Shown here: positions 15,852 through 25,004 of the stretch, piece by piece
Layout: the number at the start of each line of letters is the position of its first letter
How positions within the stretch are numbered: position 1 is the stretch's first letter
Origin: Corynebacterium lemuris
Lineage (GTDB): Bacteria; Actinomycetota; Actinomycetes; Mycobacteriales; Mycobacteriaceae
DNA: 64,000 nt
Direction of reading: 5' to 3'
Assembly (NCBI RefSeq): GCF_024919295.1
Contig: NZ_JANWTC010000001.1
Coordinates: 1 to 64,000, forward strand
The notes under the pieces: model-generated
What the model saw: the letters and a program-made list of their open reading frames with translations, nothing else
Told to the model about the DNA's origin: nothing
Databases searched by the model: none
Position numbers and translations under genes: made by a program

Positions 15852-16691
15852 ATGCAGACACTCAAGGCCGAGATCAAGGAATTCCTCACCTCCCGCCGGG
15901 CACGCCTCACGCCCGGCGAGGTGGGGCTCCCACTCGACGGCACCGCCCGCCGGGTACCGGGGCTGCGCCGCGAGGAGGTTGCCGAGCTGGCCGGCATCTC
16001 GGCGGAGTACTACGTCATCCTCGAACGTGGTGACCTGAGCACCGCCTCGGAACAGGTGCTCACCGGCATCGCGGATGCCCTGCGTTTCGACGAGGCCGAG
16101 CAGCTCTACCTGCACAACCTGGCCCGGGCCAGCCGCGGTGCCGAGGCGTTCCCTGCCGCGGTCCAGCCGGAACCGCGGGTGACGGGGCGGATCCAGAGCA
16201 TCCTCGACGGTTTCACGCTCGGCGCGGCGTGGGTGCGCAACGAGTACATGGACATCCTGGCCACGAATCGGGCCGCACGGGTGCTCTATGAGCCGATCTA
16301 CCGGGCGCTGCCGGACCGCCCCAACACCGCCCGCCACGTGTTCCTGGCCGAGAACGCCCGTTCCTTCTGGGTCGACGCCGACTACTACGCCGACGCCTTC
16401 GCAGCGAAACTGCGCCTGGAGAGTGCCGCCCATCCCCGTGATCCCCGACTGAAATCCCTGGTGGCGGAGCTGACTGAGAAGTCCGAGGCCTTCCGCAGCC
16501 GTTGGGCCACCGCGGAGGTCAGCCTGCTCACCAACGGCATCAAGCGCTTCCATCATCCGGAGGTCGGCAGGCTGGACCTGCACTTCGAGACGATGGAATT
16601 ACAGAGCGCCCCGGGTCTGATCATGAGCTTCTACCTGCCCACCGACGCCGCGACGGCCCGGGGTCTCGCCGCGCTGCGGCAGCAGGGCTGA
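15852..16691 (+). CDS. XRE-family regulator with MmyB-like ligand domain
   Basis: The 279-residue protein has an N-terminal helix-turn-helix (about 33-90: VPGLRREEVAELAGISAEYYVILERGD) and a C-terminal MmyB-like PAS-type domain (about 108-275: LGAAWVRNEYMDILATNRAARVLY, then FYLPTDAATARGLAAL). Members often control neighbouring oxidoreductase genes in actinobacteria. It follows the FGE gene by 48 bases; TAGAAT at 15836-15841 may be its own -10 box, with GGGGTGAG before the ATG. The target is not known. Confidence 0.82.
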   Translation: MQTLKAEIKEFLTSRRARLTPGEVGLPLDGTARRVPGLRREEVAELAGISAEYYVILERGDLSTASEQVLTGIADALRFDEAEQLYLHNLARASRGAEAFPAAVQPEPRVTGRIQSILDGFTLGAAWVRNEYMDILATNRAARVLYEPIYRALPDRPNTARHVFLAENARSFWVDADYYADAFAAKLRLESAAHPRDPRLKSLVAELTEKSEAFRSRWATAEVSLLTNGIKRFHHPEVGRLDLHFETMELQSAPGLIMSFYLPTDAATARGLAALRQQG

Positions 16692-16698
16692 AGGGCAG

Positions 16699-16962
16699 TT
16701 ACTTCTTCTGCCCGGCCTTCCACTCCGCCGGGGTGGGCGTGCCGGGAACCCGGTGGCCCGCACCGAAATCCTGCGGCGTGCGGACCTTGCCGCGGGCGGC
16801 CGACATGACGCTGTGCACCAGGAGCAGGAAGGCGATGAGGAAGGCGAGCACCGCGAGGACCCTACTGAGCGTGTCCTCCCGGCCGAAGAGCCAGTAACCG
16901 CCACCGAAGATGGCGATGGCCAGCAGATTCTCCAGGGTGATGTGCAGGAACAGACGTGTCAC
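16699..16962 (-). CDS. Small two-helix membrane protein of unknown function
   Basis: An 87-residue protein with two hydrophobic segments (about 4-25, LFLHITLENLLAIAIFGGGY; and 31-52, VLAVLAFLIAFLLLVHSVM) and a polar C-terminal tail (GKVRTPQDFGAGHRVPGTP). The GTG at 16962 is chosen because a perfect GGAGGAG lies upstream; a longer reading frame to 17133 has no such support. It is convergent with the XRE gene, 7 bases away. No family recognised. Confidence 0.65.
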   Translation of the reverse strand: MTRLFLHITLENLLAIAIFGGGYWLFGREDTLSRVLAVLAFLIAFLLLVHSVMSAARGKVRTPQDFGAGHRVPGTPTPAEWKAGQKK

Positions 16963-17039
16963 GGTGATCTCCTCCAGGTCATTTATTTTCAACCTAGGCG
17001 CTGGCCCGGTGCAATGGGGAATCCTGCGGAGTAAAGGAT

Positions 17040-18014
17040 TTACTCCCCAGCTGCAGGCTGCGAAACCTGCCCGTCGGGGAATTTCGCGAAACGCCCCTGC
17101 TCCCGCGGGAAGACCTCCTCGGTGCTCGGCCACGGCCAGCCACCGAACTGTGTCTCCCGGTAGTCCTGGAAAGCCTGCCCCAGCTCGGCGCGGGTGTTCA
17201 TGACGAAAGGCCCGTGCTGAGCGACCGGGGCACTGATCGGCACGCCCTGCAGGACGACGGCCCGGACCGGTTCCACACCTGCGGTGATAACCGTCTCCTC
17301 CCGGCCGAGCTGCTGGTAACCCCAGTCCTGGGCGACGGCGTGTTCACCGATGGTCGCGTCACCGGCGAAGACGTAGGTGGTGCGGCGGGTCTTCTCGGTG
17401 CCCGCGGCAGGGAGAGTGAGGGAGTGGTTGGGGGTGACGTCGATAAGCAGGACCGCGACGTCATTCGCGGGATCAGCCGCCCAGGAATTCACTGGCGGGT
17501 TGAGCGCCTGCACATCATGGATACGGCCCGCGATGATCTGCACGGCGCCGCCCGGGGTGGACCAGACCGGGATGTCTTCGGCCCACTGCATAGAGAACTC
17601 CGGTGCCGCGGTCTTGCTCTCCGGCGGGAGGTTCAGCCAGATCTGGAAGAGCTCGAGCGGGTTCGGCGAATCCTCATTGACCAGCGGGAACATCTCCGAA
17701 TGCGTGACCCCCGCGCCGGTGGTCAGCCACTGGGCATCGCCCTGGCCGTAACGAGCGGAGGCACCCACCGAGTCGGTGTGGTCGACGAAACCGGAGGTGA
17801 CCAGGGTGATTGTCTCGAAGCCGCGGTGCGGGTGCGCGGGGAAACCGGGGATGCGCTGCCCGTGGTACATGCTCCAGCCCTCAGGGTGGGCGTCACCGGG
17901 GCCCATTGCGGCGTCGCCGGCGGGGTATGCGTCCTGGTGGTGGACGGCGAAGAGGAAAGGGTCGGTGCCCTGCCAGGGGGTGGTCAGGCGGAAGGGAGTG
18001 TTGGGGGTGATCAT
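17040..18014 (-). CDS. Pirin-family protein
   Basis: The 324-residue protein has a two-barrel cupin layout. The first barrel holds the pirin signature and metal ligands (FPAHPHRGFETITLV, with GVTHSEMF later). Bacterial pirins are iron-binding proteins; some have quercetinase activity and others bind regulators or dehydrogenases. The ATG at 18014 gives the standard pirin start; upstream in-frame codons to 18308 have no pirin similarity. No Shine-Dalgarno is visible, so the transcript may be leaderless. Confidence 0.85.
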   Translation of the reverse strand: MITPNTPFRLTTPWQGTDPFLFAVHHQDAYPAGDAAMGPGDAHPEGWSMYHGQRIPGFPAHPHRGFETITLVTSGFVDHTDSVGASARYGQGDAQWLTTGAGVTHSEMFPLVNEDSPNPLELFQIWLNLPPESKTAAPEFSMQWAEDIPVWSTPGGAVQIIAGRIHDVQALNPPVNSWAADPANDVAVLLIDVTPNHSLTLPAAGTEKTRRTTYVFAGDATIGEHAVAQDWGYQQLGREETVITAGVEPVRAVVLQGVPISAPVAQHGPFVMNTRAELGQAFQDYRETQFGGWPWPSTEEVFPREQGRFAKFPDGQVSQPAAGE

Positions 18015-18356
18015 GTACGTGTCAACAAGAAGAAGCGTGCGGGGATTCCCGTGGGGTGCCGGGCGGGTCTTGCTGACCTCTCGGGGCGCGGATAGGTTGG
18101 CGGTTATGAGGAGGAAAACGCCGTGCCCACTTCCCGTCCCACTGATGCCATGAGGGGGCCGAGGCAACCGAAGAGCGGGAGCGGCGGGAGTTACTTCAGC
18201 CCTGAAGGTGAGGGAAGAAACGGAAAAAGAAGTCCGTAATCTCAGCAGACAGGGCCGGGAAGAGGGGAAATCGTGGCCGAGTATCGCAGCTTCCATCGGA
18301 ATGACCACCCGCGAGGCGAAGTGGCGCTACGGCTTCAACACCCAGAGGAAACCACG

Positions 18357-18659
18357 ATGATCCAGGGCATCGACGTCGATGAGCAGGGCCGGTGTGCCCA
18401 CTACCGCGGGCCGCGCGACGTGGTGGGCAACCGCTGCGCCACCTGCGGGCAGTACTGGGCATGCCACGTCTGCCATCATGAACTGGCCGACCACCCTTTC
18501 GGCCGCATGCCTCTGAGCGCCCCGGCCTCGGTGCTGTGCGGCGCCTGCGGGCACACGATGGACTACCCGGAGTATTCCGCGGCTGCCTCCTGCCCGAACT
18601 GCGCCCACCTCTTCAGCCCGGGGTGCGAGCTCCACGCACCGATCTATTTCGAGCTCTGA
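18357..18659 (+). CDS. CHY zinc-finger protein
   Basis: The 100-residue protein has the CHY-type zinc-finger pattern of cysteines and histidines: RCAHYRGPRDVV, CATCGQYWACHVCHHELADH, LCGACGHTM and CPNCAHLFSPGCELH. The ATG at 18357 is preceded by AGAGGA and gives the usual family length. An in-frame GTG at 18273 would add 28 residues without similarity. Eukaryotic relatives act in zinc or redox handling; bacterial roles are not well known. Confidence 0.82.
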   Translation: MIQGIDVDEQGRCAHYRGPRDVVGNRCATCGQYWACHVCHHELADHPFGRMPLSAPASVLCGACGHTMDYPEYSAAASCPNCAHLFSPGCELHAPIYFEL

Positions 18660-18710
18660 GGGGGCGCACTCCGGTCGGGGCGGCTCCCAATGTTGCCGGC
18701 CGACAGAAAC

Positions 18711-18750
18711 ACAGAAGCGCCGGCAGGAATATTCCTGCCGGTGCTTCTGT
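18711..18750. terminator. Bidirectional terminator, long perfect-centre hairpin
   Basis: A 40-base palindrome (arms 18711-18730 and 18731-18750, 19 of 20 pairs) lies between the convergent CHY (+) and MHS transporter (-) genes. On the minus strand it is followed by GTGTTTCTG. It is well placed to stop transcription from both sides. Confidence 0.75.
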
Positions 18751-18787
18751 CTGCCCTGCACCCGGACGGCGGGTCCGGGCAGGAGAG

Positions 18788-20137
18788 CTACTGAATGTGA
18801 GCCAGGTTCTTCTTGCTGCCCTCAACCGACATGAATACCGCGAAGCAGCAGGCTGCCAGGACTGCGATCCAGATTCCACCCAGCAGGGCGGTTCCGGCAG
18901 CGGAGGCCATGACGGCGGCTGCGATCATCGGGCTGAAGCCGGCGCCCAGGGTGGAGGCGGTCTGGAAGGCCACGGAGGAACCGGTGTAGCGGACCTTGGT
19001 GGGGAAGAGCTCCGCGATGAAGGCACCGAGGGGGCCGAACATGAAGCCCTGCAGACCCTGGCCAAGGATCACCGCCACTGCGTAGGCCGGGACCGTGCCG
19101 AGGCTGATCAGGTAGAGGATCGGGAAGACCGCGAGCATCGCGCCGATCATGCCGGCAGCCAGGACCTTCTTCCGGCCGAGGCGGTCACAGAGGCGGGCGC
19201 TGATGATGGTGGCGCCCAGCATGACGAAGGCACCGGCGGCCTTGGCGTTGAGGACACCCGTCTTGTCGGCACCGTTGGCCACGACCTCGTTGACCGCCCA
19301 CACGGTGACCATGCCGGCCATGGTGAATTGTGCCACGCCGGCGGTGATGCCGATAGCCAGCTGACGGCGGTTATTTCGGAAGACATCCATCACCGGCATG
19401 CGGCGGTCGTCGGCCTTCTGCTCCAGCTCCTGGAACAGCGGGGACTCCTGGACACGCAGGCGGATGATCAGGGCGATGAGCACCAGGACGGCGCTGAGCA
19501 GGAAGGGGATGCGCCAGCCCCAGGACAGGAACTGCTCATCGGGGAGCAGGGTAGCCGCCGACATGGCCAGGGTGGCCAGGGTGGCGCCGGCCGGGGCGCC
19601 CATGTTGGCGAAGCTGGCGGCGAAACCGCGCTTGCCACTCGGGGCCTGCTCCAGGGCGATGAGCATCGCTCCGCCCCACTCGCCGCCCACGGAGATGCCC
19701 TGGACGATGCGCAGGGTGATCAGCAGAACGGCGGCCAGGGAACCGATGCTCTCGGCAGTGGGGATCAGACCCATCGCGGTGGTGGCCACACCCATCATCA
19801 CCATGGACAGGACCAGCATCTTCTTCCGGCCGAGACGGTCGCCGAAGTGGCCGAAGATCATGCCGCCCAGCGGTCGGGAAAGGTAACCGACGGCGAGGGT
19901 GCCGAAGGAGGCGAAGGCGGCCATTGCGGGGCTCAGACCCACGAAGAACACCTGGTTGAACACCAGGGCCGCAGCTGTGGCGTAGAGGAGGAAGTCGTAG
20001 TACTCGATGGCGCTGCCCACGAAGCTTGAGGTGAGGATGCGCCGCATGTGCGGGGTGTTGAGGGAGCCTTCCTCACGCGGGTTCGCCGGCTTGTTCACCG
20101 AGGGGTCCGTGGTGGGGAGGAGTTTCTGCTGTGTCAT
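18788..20137 (-). CDS. MHS-family MFS transporter (metabolite:H+ symporter)
   Basis: The 449-residue protein has 12 predicted membrane segments and the MHS-family signature regions: SAIEYYDFLLYATAAALVF in helix 1, GHFGDRLGRKKMLVLS after helix 2, and RIVQGISVGGEWGGA in helix 4. The family imports shikimate, alpha-ketoglutarate, proline/betaine, dicarboxylates or aromatic acids with protons. The ATG at 20137 is supported by GAGGAAC upstream. It shares its direction with the MBL hydrolase gene (20-base gap), so the two may be co-transcribed. Confidence 0.87.
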   Translation of the reverse strand: MTQQKLLPTTDPSVNKPANPREEGSLNTPHMRRILTSSFVGSAIEYYDFLLYATAAALVFNQVFFVGLSPAMAAFASFGTLAVGYLSRPLGGMIFGHFGDRLGRKKMLVLSMVMMGVATTAMGLIPTAESIGSLAAVLLITLRIVQGISVGGEWGGAMLIALEQAPSGKRGFAASFANMGAPAGATLATLAMSAATLLPDEQFLSWGWRIPFLLSAVLVLIALIIRLRVQESPLFQELEQKADDRRMPVMDVFRNNRRQLAIGITAGVAQFTMAGMVTVWAVNEVVANGADKTGVLNAKAAGAFVMLGATIISARLCDRLGRKKVLAAGMIGAMLAVFPILYLISLGTVPAYAVAVILGQGLQGFMFGPLGAFIAELFPTKVRYTGSSVAFQTASTLGAGFSPMIAAAVMASAAGTALLGGIWIAVLAACCFAVFMSVEGSKKNLAHIQ

Positions 20138-20157
20138 TTCCGGTTCCTCATTCCTGT

Positions 20158-21198
20158 CTAGATTCGGTGGGCGGCGGGTGACGGTGTGCGGGCGAAGCTC
20201 AGGTGGTCGAGATCCTGCGGTATCTGGAGCGGGCCATCGAAATGGCGGCCGGCCTGCGCCCACACCTCAGGGCTGGCGTTGCCGGGGACGAGGTGGTGCA
20301 GGGCCAGCCGGTGCGCACCGGCGGCGGTGGCGATCTGGCCTGCCTGCTCCGGGGTGGTGTGGGACTTGCGGTGGTGCTCGAGAGTGGCCTCCCGGGTGGC
20401 GGCCGAGACATCAGCGTAGGCGGCAGCGGCCCAGTCCATGTCGATCGCCTCATGCAGCAGCAGGTCCGTGTCCGCGGCCAGGCGGACGAGGTTGTCACAG
20501 GGGGCGGTGTCTCCGGAGATGGTCACGGAACCGGCGGCGGTCTCGAAGCGGAAGGCGAAGGCCGGCGCGACGGGCGGGTGGGCGACCAGGGTGGCGGTCA
20601 CCGTCACCAGCTCATCCTGGTAGATGACGAAGGGCTCCACATCGTCCGGGGTCGGGTTGTCGTTCGGGTGGAAGCCTGTCTCGGCCGGGACCTCGATGTC
20701 CTCCGGCTGGAAGACCGTGTACGGCGAGGGGCGCAGGGAATCGAGCATCCGGTCGGTGATGTCGGTGGAGTAGGCGCGGAAGAGATGCTCGACCATCTTC
20801 ACCGTCCCGGCGGTGGGGGCGTCCGGGAACTGCGGGGCGACCGGTCCGGCGGCGTTCGGGTTGACGGCGGGGAGCATTCCGCGGTCACCGGGGCCGATCA
20901 CCTTGACGGGAGTGTCCTGCCGCCCCGCCATCATCCAGCCGAAGAGCAGGAAACCTGGGAGGTCGACGACGTGGTCGGAGTGGAGGTGGGTGATGAAGAT
21001 GCTGCGCAGCTGCTTTGGGTTCAGGCCGGCGGCGGCGAACTGGGAGGCGGATGCACGGCCGCAGTCCACGAGGTAGACCGCATCGCCCACCACCACGGCG
21101 GTGGAGATGCCGCAGCTGTGTCCCTGCTGCGGACCGGCACCCCAGAAACGGGGGCCGCCCGCAGTGCCGAGGGTCACGACATAAGGATGAAGGTTCAT
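20158..21198 (-). CDS. Metallo-beta-lactamase-fold hydrolase
   Basis: The 346-residue protein has an MBL fold with the canonical HLHSDH metal motif, then a second-half ISGDTAPCDNLVRLA (metal-bridging Asp) and LALHHLVPG (final His). The layout is like the RNase Z / arylsulfatase-like subgroup. The ATG at 21198 is preceded by CAGGAGACAAA. It lies upstream of the MHS transporter and divergent from a LysR regulator across a perfect inverted repeat. The substrate could be a lactone, thioester, ester or sulfate ester brought in by the transporter; the sequence does not decide. Confidence 0.82.
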   Translation of the reverse strand: MNLHPYVVTLGTAGGPRFWGAGPQQGHSCGISTAVVVGDAVYLVDCGRASASQFAAAGLNPKQLRSIFITHLHSDHVVDLPGFLLFGWMMAGRQDTPVKVIGPGDRGMLPAVNPNAAGPVAPQFPDAPTAGTVKMVEHLFRAYSTDITDRMLDSLRPSPYTVFQPEDIEVPAETGFHPNDNPTPDDVEPFVIYQDELVTVTATLVAHPPVAPAFAFRFETAAGSVTISGDTAPCDNLVRLAADTDLLLHEAIDMDWAAAAYADVSAATREATLEHHRKSHTTPEQAGQIATAAGAHRLALHHLVPGNASPEVWAQAGRHFDGPLQIPQDLDHLSFARTPSPAAHRI

Positions 21199-21212
21199 TT
21201 TGTCTCCTGGGT

Positions 21213-21231
21213 TACTTGACTGGATCAAGTA
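21213..21231. promoter_or_regulatory. LysR-type operator between MBL and LysR genes
   Basis: TACTTGA (21213-21219) and TCAAGTA (21225-21231) are perfect 7-base arms with a 5-base spacer. This fits the T-N11-A core and dyad symmetry of LysR-family recognition sites, and it lies in the 93-base divergent intergenic region. A second, looser AT-rich patch follows near 21245-21275. Confidence 0.65.
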
Positions 21232-21291
21232 TGATCTAACACACAACATTTGAAAAACGAATCTTGTTTGTTAAAAACCTAAGGAATATTT

Positions 21292-22236
21292 ATGTTTGCC
21301 AATGTGACGCTCCGCCAGATGGAGTACTTCGTCGCCGTTGCGGACAATGAAACGGTTGCAGCCGCCGCCGACCAGCTCTTTCTCACCCCCAGTGCGCTCT
21401 CCCTGGCCCTGGGGACGATGGAGAAATCCATCGGGGCCAAACTACTGGTCAGGCAGCGGGCTAAGGGCACCTACCTCACCGCCATCGGAAAAGAGCTGGT
21501 CGTTCACGCCCGCCAGGTGCTGGCAGCAGCACAGAACTTCGAGTCGGCGGTGGAGATGATTCAGGGGGAACTGGTGGGTCCGCTGCGGGTGGGCTGCTTC
21601 GAGACGTTGTCCCCGTGGGTTATTCCACCGATCCTGGAGCACTTCTCCCGCTCGCATCCGCGGGTGGAGGTGGAGGTGCTGGAGGCCTCCTCCGAGGAAC
21701 TGGAGGAAAAACTCCAGAAGGGCCAGCTGGACGCCGCGTTCATGTTCCAGCTGCAGGTGCCGCGGGACCTGGAATCCGTGGGAGTAGCGCAGTTCCGTCC
21801 GCAGGTCATGTTGTCACCGGATCACCACCTGGCCGCCTTCGAGGAACTGTCTCTCGAGCAGCTCGAAGGCGAGGACGCCATTCTGCTCAGCCTCACATCG
21901 GCGCTGAACCTGGCCAACTCGATCCTCCTCAGCGCGGGTTTCACCCCCAACATCAGGTGGAAGGTGCGGAATGTCGACACCCTGCGGTCGCTGGTGGCCC
22001 GCGGGTTCGGGTACAACATTGTTCTGGGACGCCCAGGCAGAAAAGACACCCATGACGGGTTACCGCTGGCCTTCCGCAACATCACCAACAAGCTCCCCGA
22101 GAATTCCCTGCGGCTGGTGTACCCACAGGGCAACTCCCAGAACGCACGCCTTGAGGCCCTGCAGATGTTCGCACTCGAAGAATTCCCGAAACTCAGTCCC
22201 CGGACCACCGCCGTGAAAGGACCCGAAAAACCATGA
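21292..22236 (+). CDS. LysR-family transcriptional regulator
   Basis: The 314-residue protein has an N-terminal winged helix (about 3-62: VTLRQMEYFVAVADNETVAAAADQLFLTPSALS) and a substrate-binding-like effector domain (from about 90). It is expected to control the divergent MBL hydrolase and MHS transporter genes through the TACTTGA repeat. The ATG at 21292 is preceded by AAGGAA. Its 3' end overlaps the first DUF202 gene by 4 bases. Confidence 0.87.
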   Translation: MFANVTLRQMEYFVAVADNETVAAAADQLFLTPSALSLALGTMEKSIGAKLLVRQRAKGTYLTAIGKELVVHARQVLAAAQNFESAVEMIQGELVGPLRVGCFETLSPWVIPPILEHFSRSHPRVEVEVLEASSEELEEKLQKGQLDAAFMFQLQVPRDLESVGVAQFRPQVMLSPDHHLAAFEELSLEQLEGEDAILLSLTSALNLANSILLSAGFTPNIRWKVRNVDTLRSLVARGFGYNIVLGRPGRKDTHDGLPLAFRNITNKLPENSLRLVYPQGNSQNARLEALQMFALEEFPKLSPRTTAVKGPEKP

Positions 22237-22649
22237 CCTCCCCAGCCTCATCCTCACCCCCGGCTAACCACCAGGCAGCAGAGCACCCCACCGCGCGTAG
22301 TAGCTGGGAGACCCGTGTCCTCGGCGGGGGAGAGGAACCCGACCCCCGGTTCACGCTTGCCAACGAACGCACCTTCCTGGCCTGGACGCGGACCTCCCTG
22401 GCCTTCCTGGCCGGCGGGATCGCGCTCGCCGCTTTCCCCTTGGAGCAGATCTCCGATGAGATCCGTACCCTCACCGCCATCTTCGTGGTCGCCATCGGGT
22501 TGTTGATCTCCGGAGGCGCGGCCATGCGGTGGTTGCGCGTGGAACGCGCCATGCGCCATAAGCGTCCCCTGCCCATCCCGGCGATCGTGCCGCTGCTGTC
22601 TGTGGCTGCGGTGTGCGCCTGCGTGCTCACGATCGTGATGCTCTTCTGA
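22233..22649 (+). CDS. DUF202 (YidH-like) membrane protein, first of a pair
   Basis: The 138-residue protein has a polar N-terminus (about 1-40) and the DUF202 signature ANERTFLAWTRTSLAFLAGG, followed by three hydrophobic segments. Its function is unknown. It starts inside the LysR stop (ATGA) and shares a base with the next start, so it is translationally coupled on both sides. Confidence 0.82.
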   Translation: MTSPASSSPPANHQAAEHPTARSSWETRVLGGGEEPDPRFTLANERTFLAWTRTSLAFLAGGIALAAFPLEQISDEIRTLTAIFVVAIGLLISGGAAMRWLRVERAMRHKRPLPIPAIVPLLSVAAVCACVLTIVMLF

Positions 22650-22975
22650 TGTCGGCTCCGCTCATCCACGACGATCCCGGCCTCCAGCCGGAGCGGACCA
22701 CCCTCGCCTGGACCCGCACCACCGTGTCCTATGCGGTGTGCAGCGCCATCCTGCTGCGCTGGTTGCCCCATTTCGGACTCGTCATCGTGGGCTTCATCGG
22801 GCTGATGGTGGTGATGGCGCTGGGCATCTACGCCTCCCAACGCGCCCGGCACCGCGCCTCGGTCAAGGGCCTGACAGCAGGGCGCGTCCGCGCTCCGGTT
22901 GGGGCTGTCGCGACCATGACGCTGAGTCTGACCGGTTTCGGGGTCGCTGGCATCACCTTGATCCTGCTCAGCTGA
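22649..22975 (+). CDS. DUF202 membrane protein, second of a pair
   Basis: The 108-residue protein has the same family signature in shorter form (LQPERTTLAWTRTTVSYAVCSA) and three hydrophobic segments. Its ATG overlaps the previous stop (TGATG). DUF202 genes often occur in tandem, which suggests a heteromeric membrane protein. Function unknown. Confidence 0.8.
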   Translation: MSAPLIHDDPGLQPERTTLAWTRTTVSYAVCSAILLRWLPHFGLVIVGFIGLMVVMALGIYASQRARHRASVKGLTAGRVRAPVGAVATMTLSLTGFGVAGITLILLS

Positions 22976-22995
22976 TCTGCCCTAGGCTGAAGCCC

Positions 22996-24222
22996 ATGCC
23001 CAGCACTGTTTATACGCGTCGCGTCCTCACCGCCCTCATGATCGCCCAGGTCCTGGCGGGTCTGGGGCATGGCGTCACCTATTCCATGGGTGCGCTGCTC
23101 GCCGCGGATCTCGCCGGGACGATGTGGGGCGGGGCAGCAGCCACCGTGACCTCCGTCGGCGCTGGTCTGTGGGCGATCCCTCTGGCCCGGATCGTGGGGG
23201 TACGGGGACGGCGGGCCTCGTTGAGCGCCGGCCTCCTCCTCGGCATGGGCGGTGCGCTGCTGGCCCTGGCCAGCGCAGAGACCAGGTTCTTCCCCCTGCT
23301 GCTCCTCGGTTTCTTCCTCCTCGGTGGGGCGGTGGCGATGAACCTGCAGGCCCGCTTCGCCGCCGCCGACCTCAGCGAGGAGAACCAGGGCCGCAATATC
23401 TCCCTGGTCATGTGGTCAACTACGATCGGGGCGATCCTCGGCCCCAACCTCTTCGCTCCGACAGAAGCCCTGGGTGCGGCGCTCGGCCTGCAGCCTTTCG
23501 CCGGGGCTTACCTGGTCTGCATCCTGGCGCAGCTGGTCGCGGTGCTGGTGCTGCAGGTGATGCTGCGGCCTGATCCTGCCCCGGTGGCCGCGAAGAAGGC
23601 CACGGGACCGGTACGAGTCACTGACCACCCGGTGGTGTTCTCGGCGATCATCTCCATCGCCATCGCGCACTTCGCGATGGTCGCCATCATGTCCATGACG
23701 GCCGTCCACATGCACGGCCACGGCGCATCCATGACGCTGATCGGGTTGACCATCTCCTTCCACGTCGGCGGCATGTACGCCCTCGCACCGGTCTTCGGCC
23801 TGCTCAGCGACAAGGCGGGTACCCCGCTGACCATCGGTGTGGGTATCGCGATGATGCTGGTCTCCGCACTGATCCTGCTGCCCTTCTCGCAACTGGACAC
23901 GGCCGTCGTGGTCTCGCTGCTCCTGCTCGGCCTGGGCTGGTCGGCAACCCTGGTGGGTTCCTCCGCACAGCTCACCGCAGCCGCCCCGGTGGAACTGCGG
24001 GCCGCACTGCAGGGCCGCAGCGATTTCAGCATGAACATCTCCGGCGCGCTCGGAGGAGTGGTGGCCGGACCGGTGGTCTCCGTGTGGGGGATGCCTGCCA
24101 TGGCCGGGCTCGTGGTCGTGCTCATCGTCGTGCAGCAGTTCTGGGCGCTGCGGGCTCACCGGGCGGCTGCTGATCAGGCAGGAACGGTGGAGGAGTCCTT
24201 CCCGGCTTCCCCGGCAGGATGA
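22996..24222 (+). CDS. MFS transporter
   Basis: The 408-residue protein has about 12 hydrophobic segments and the general MFS layout: RIVGVRGRRASLSAG after helix 2, and FGLLSDKAGTPL, the repeated motif, in the second half. It is 20 bases after the second DUF202 gene, probably in the same transcript. The substrate is not identifiable; an exporter role fits the DHA-type pattern. The last 49 bases overlap the oppositely oriented PAP2 gene. Confidence 0.78.
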   Translation: MPSTVYTRRVLTALMIAQVLAGLGHGVTYSMGALLAADLAGTMWGGAAATVTSVGAGLWAIPLARIVGVRGRRASLSAGLLLGMGGALLALASAETRFFPLLLLGFFLLGGAVAMNLQARFAAADLSEENQGRNISLVMWSTTIGAILGPNLFAPTEALGAALGLQPFAGAYLVCILAQLVAVLVLQVMLRPDPAPVAAKKATGPVRVTDHPVVFSAIISIAIAHFAMVAIMSMTAVHMHGHGASMTLIGLTISFHVGGMYALAPVFGLLSDKAGTPLTIGVGIAMMLVSALILLPFSQLDTAVVVSLLLLGLGWSATLVGSSAQLTAAAPVELRAALQGRSDFSMNISGALGGVVAGPVVSVWGMPAMAGLVVVLIVVQQFWALRAHRAAADQAGTVEESFPASPAG

Positions 24223-24863
24223 TGCGGATCCGATTCCGGCTTCCGGAGACGGGTCGAGTCTGAGCCGCCGGGAAACCGTCTGAGCAGATGGATGACGACG
24301 AGGACCACGATCACGCCGAGCGCCAGGCCGCTGAGGACATCGTGCAGGTAGTGCACTCCTGCCAGAACCCGTGAGAGCGCGATGACCGCCGCCACCGGAT
24401 AGACGAAGCGTGCCAGCTGCGGGAATGCGAGGGCGATGGCGGTGGCGAAAGCAGCGGCGATCACCGAATGGTTGGATGGCCAGGACCAGTCGCCAGTGTT
24501 AGGGCAGATCATGGCGGTGGCGGTATCGATCATCCGGCACGGCCGTTCCTCGCGGACCAGGAGCTTGATGATTTCACTGGAGAGATACGCGGTGATCACC
24601 CCGGCACCACCGAACACGAGTCGGTGGAGCATGGCGCGGTCACCGACCAAGCCGATGGCACCCAGGACTCCGGCAGTGACGGCCAGGGCCAGGAGGCCGT
24701 AGGAGGCGATGAAGGTGACGAGGCCTCCAAACTGCACACCGATCTCTGAAATCACCAGGAAGATCTCCTTTTTGAAGAAAAAGGTGATGACAGCCGCGAT
24801 GAGGAGACCGGTCGGCGGCAGGAACATTCGGGAGCGGATTGGCTGAGAGGGGGGATATGTCAT
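24174..24863 (-). CDS. PAP2-family phosphatase, integral membrane
   Basis: The 229-residue protein has six hydrophobic segments and the three phosphatase motifs: KLLVREERP (K-x6-RP), PSNHS and SRVLAGVHYLHD. It should remove phosphate from a lipid or polyprenyl phosphate on the outer membrane face (phosphatidate or undecaprenyl-/decaprenyl-diphosphate type). An in-frame ATG at 24920 would add 19 residues; neither start has a clear Shine-Dalgarno. Its 3' end overlaps the MFS gene on the other strand by 49 bases. Confidence 0.82.
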   Translation of the reverse strand: MTYPPSQPIRSRMFLPPTGLLIAAVITFFFKKEIFLVISEIGVQFGGLVTFIASYGLLALAVTAGVLGAIGLVGDRAMLHRLVFGGAGVITAYLSSEIIKLLVREERPCRMIDTATAMICPNTGDWSWPSNHSVIAAAFATAIALAFPQLARFVYPVAAVIALSRVLAGVHYLHDVLSGLALGVIVVLVVIHLLRRFPGGSDSTRLRKPESDPHHPAGEAGKDSSTVPA

Positions 24864-25004
24864 GACGGTGACAGTATTTCCGCAGTTCACCGGGGAAATC
24901 TGCCGATGGTTGTGAACCATCTATATCGAAAGACATAGATTCCGACGTCTTTTTAACGACTTCCGACAGAGGAGTGGTTGGCTGTGGTGGGGGAGAATTG
25001 GGCC

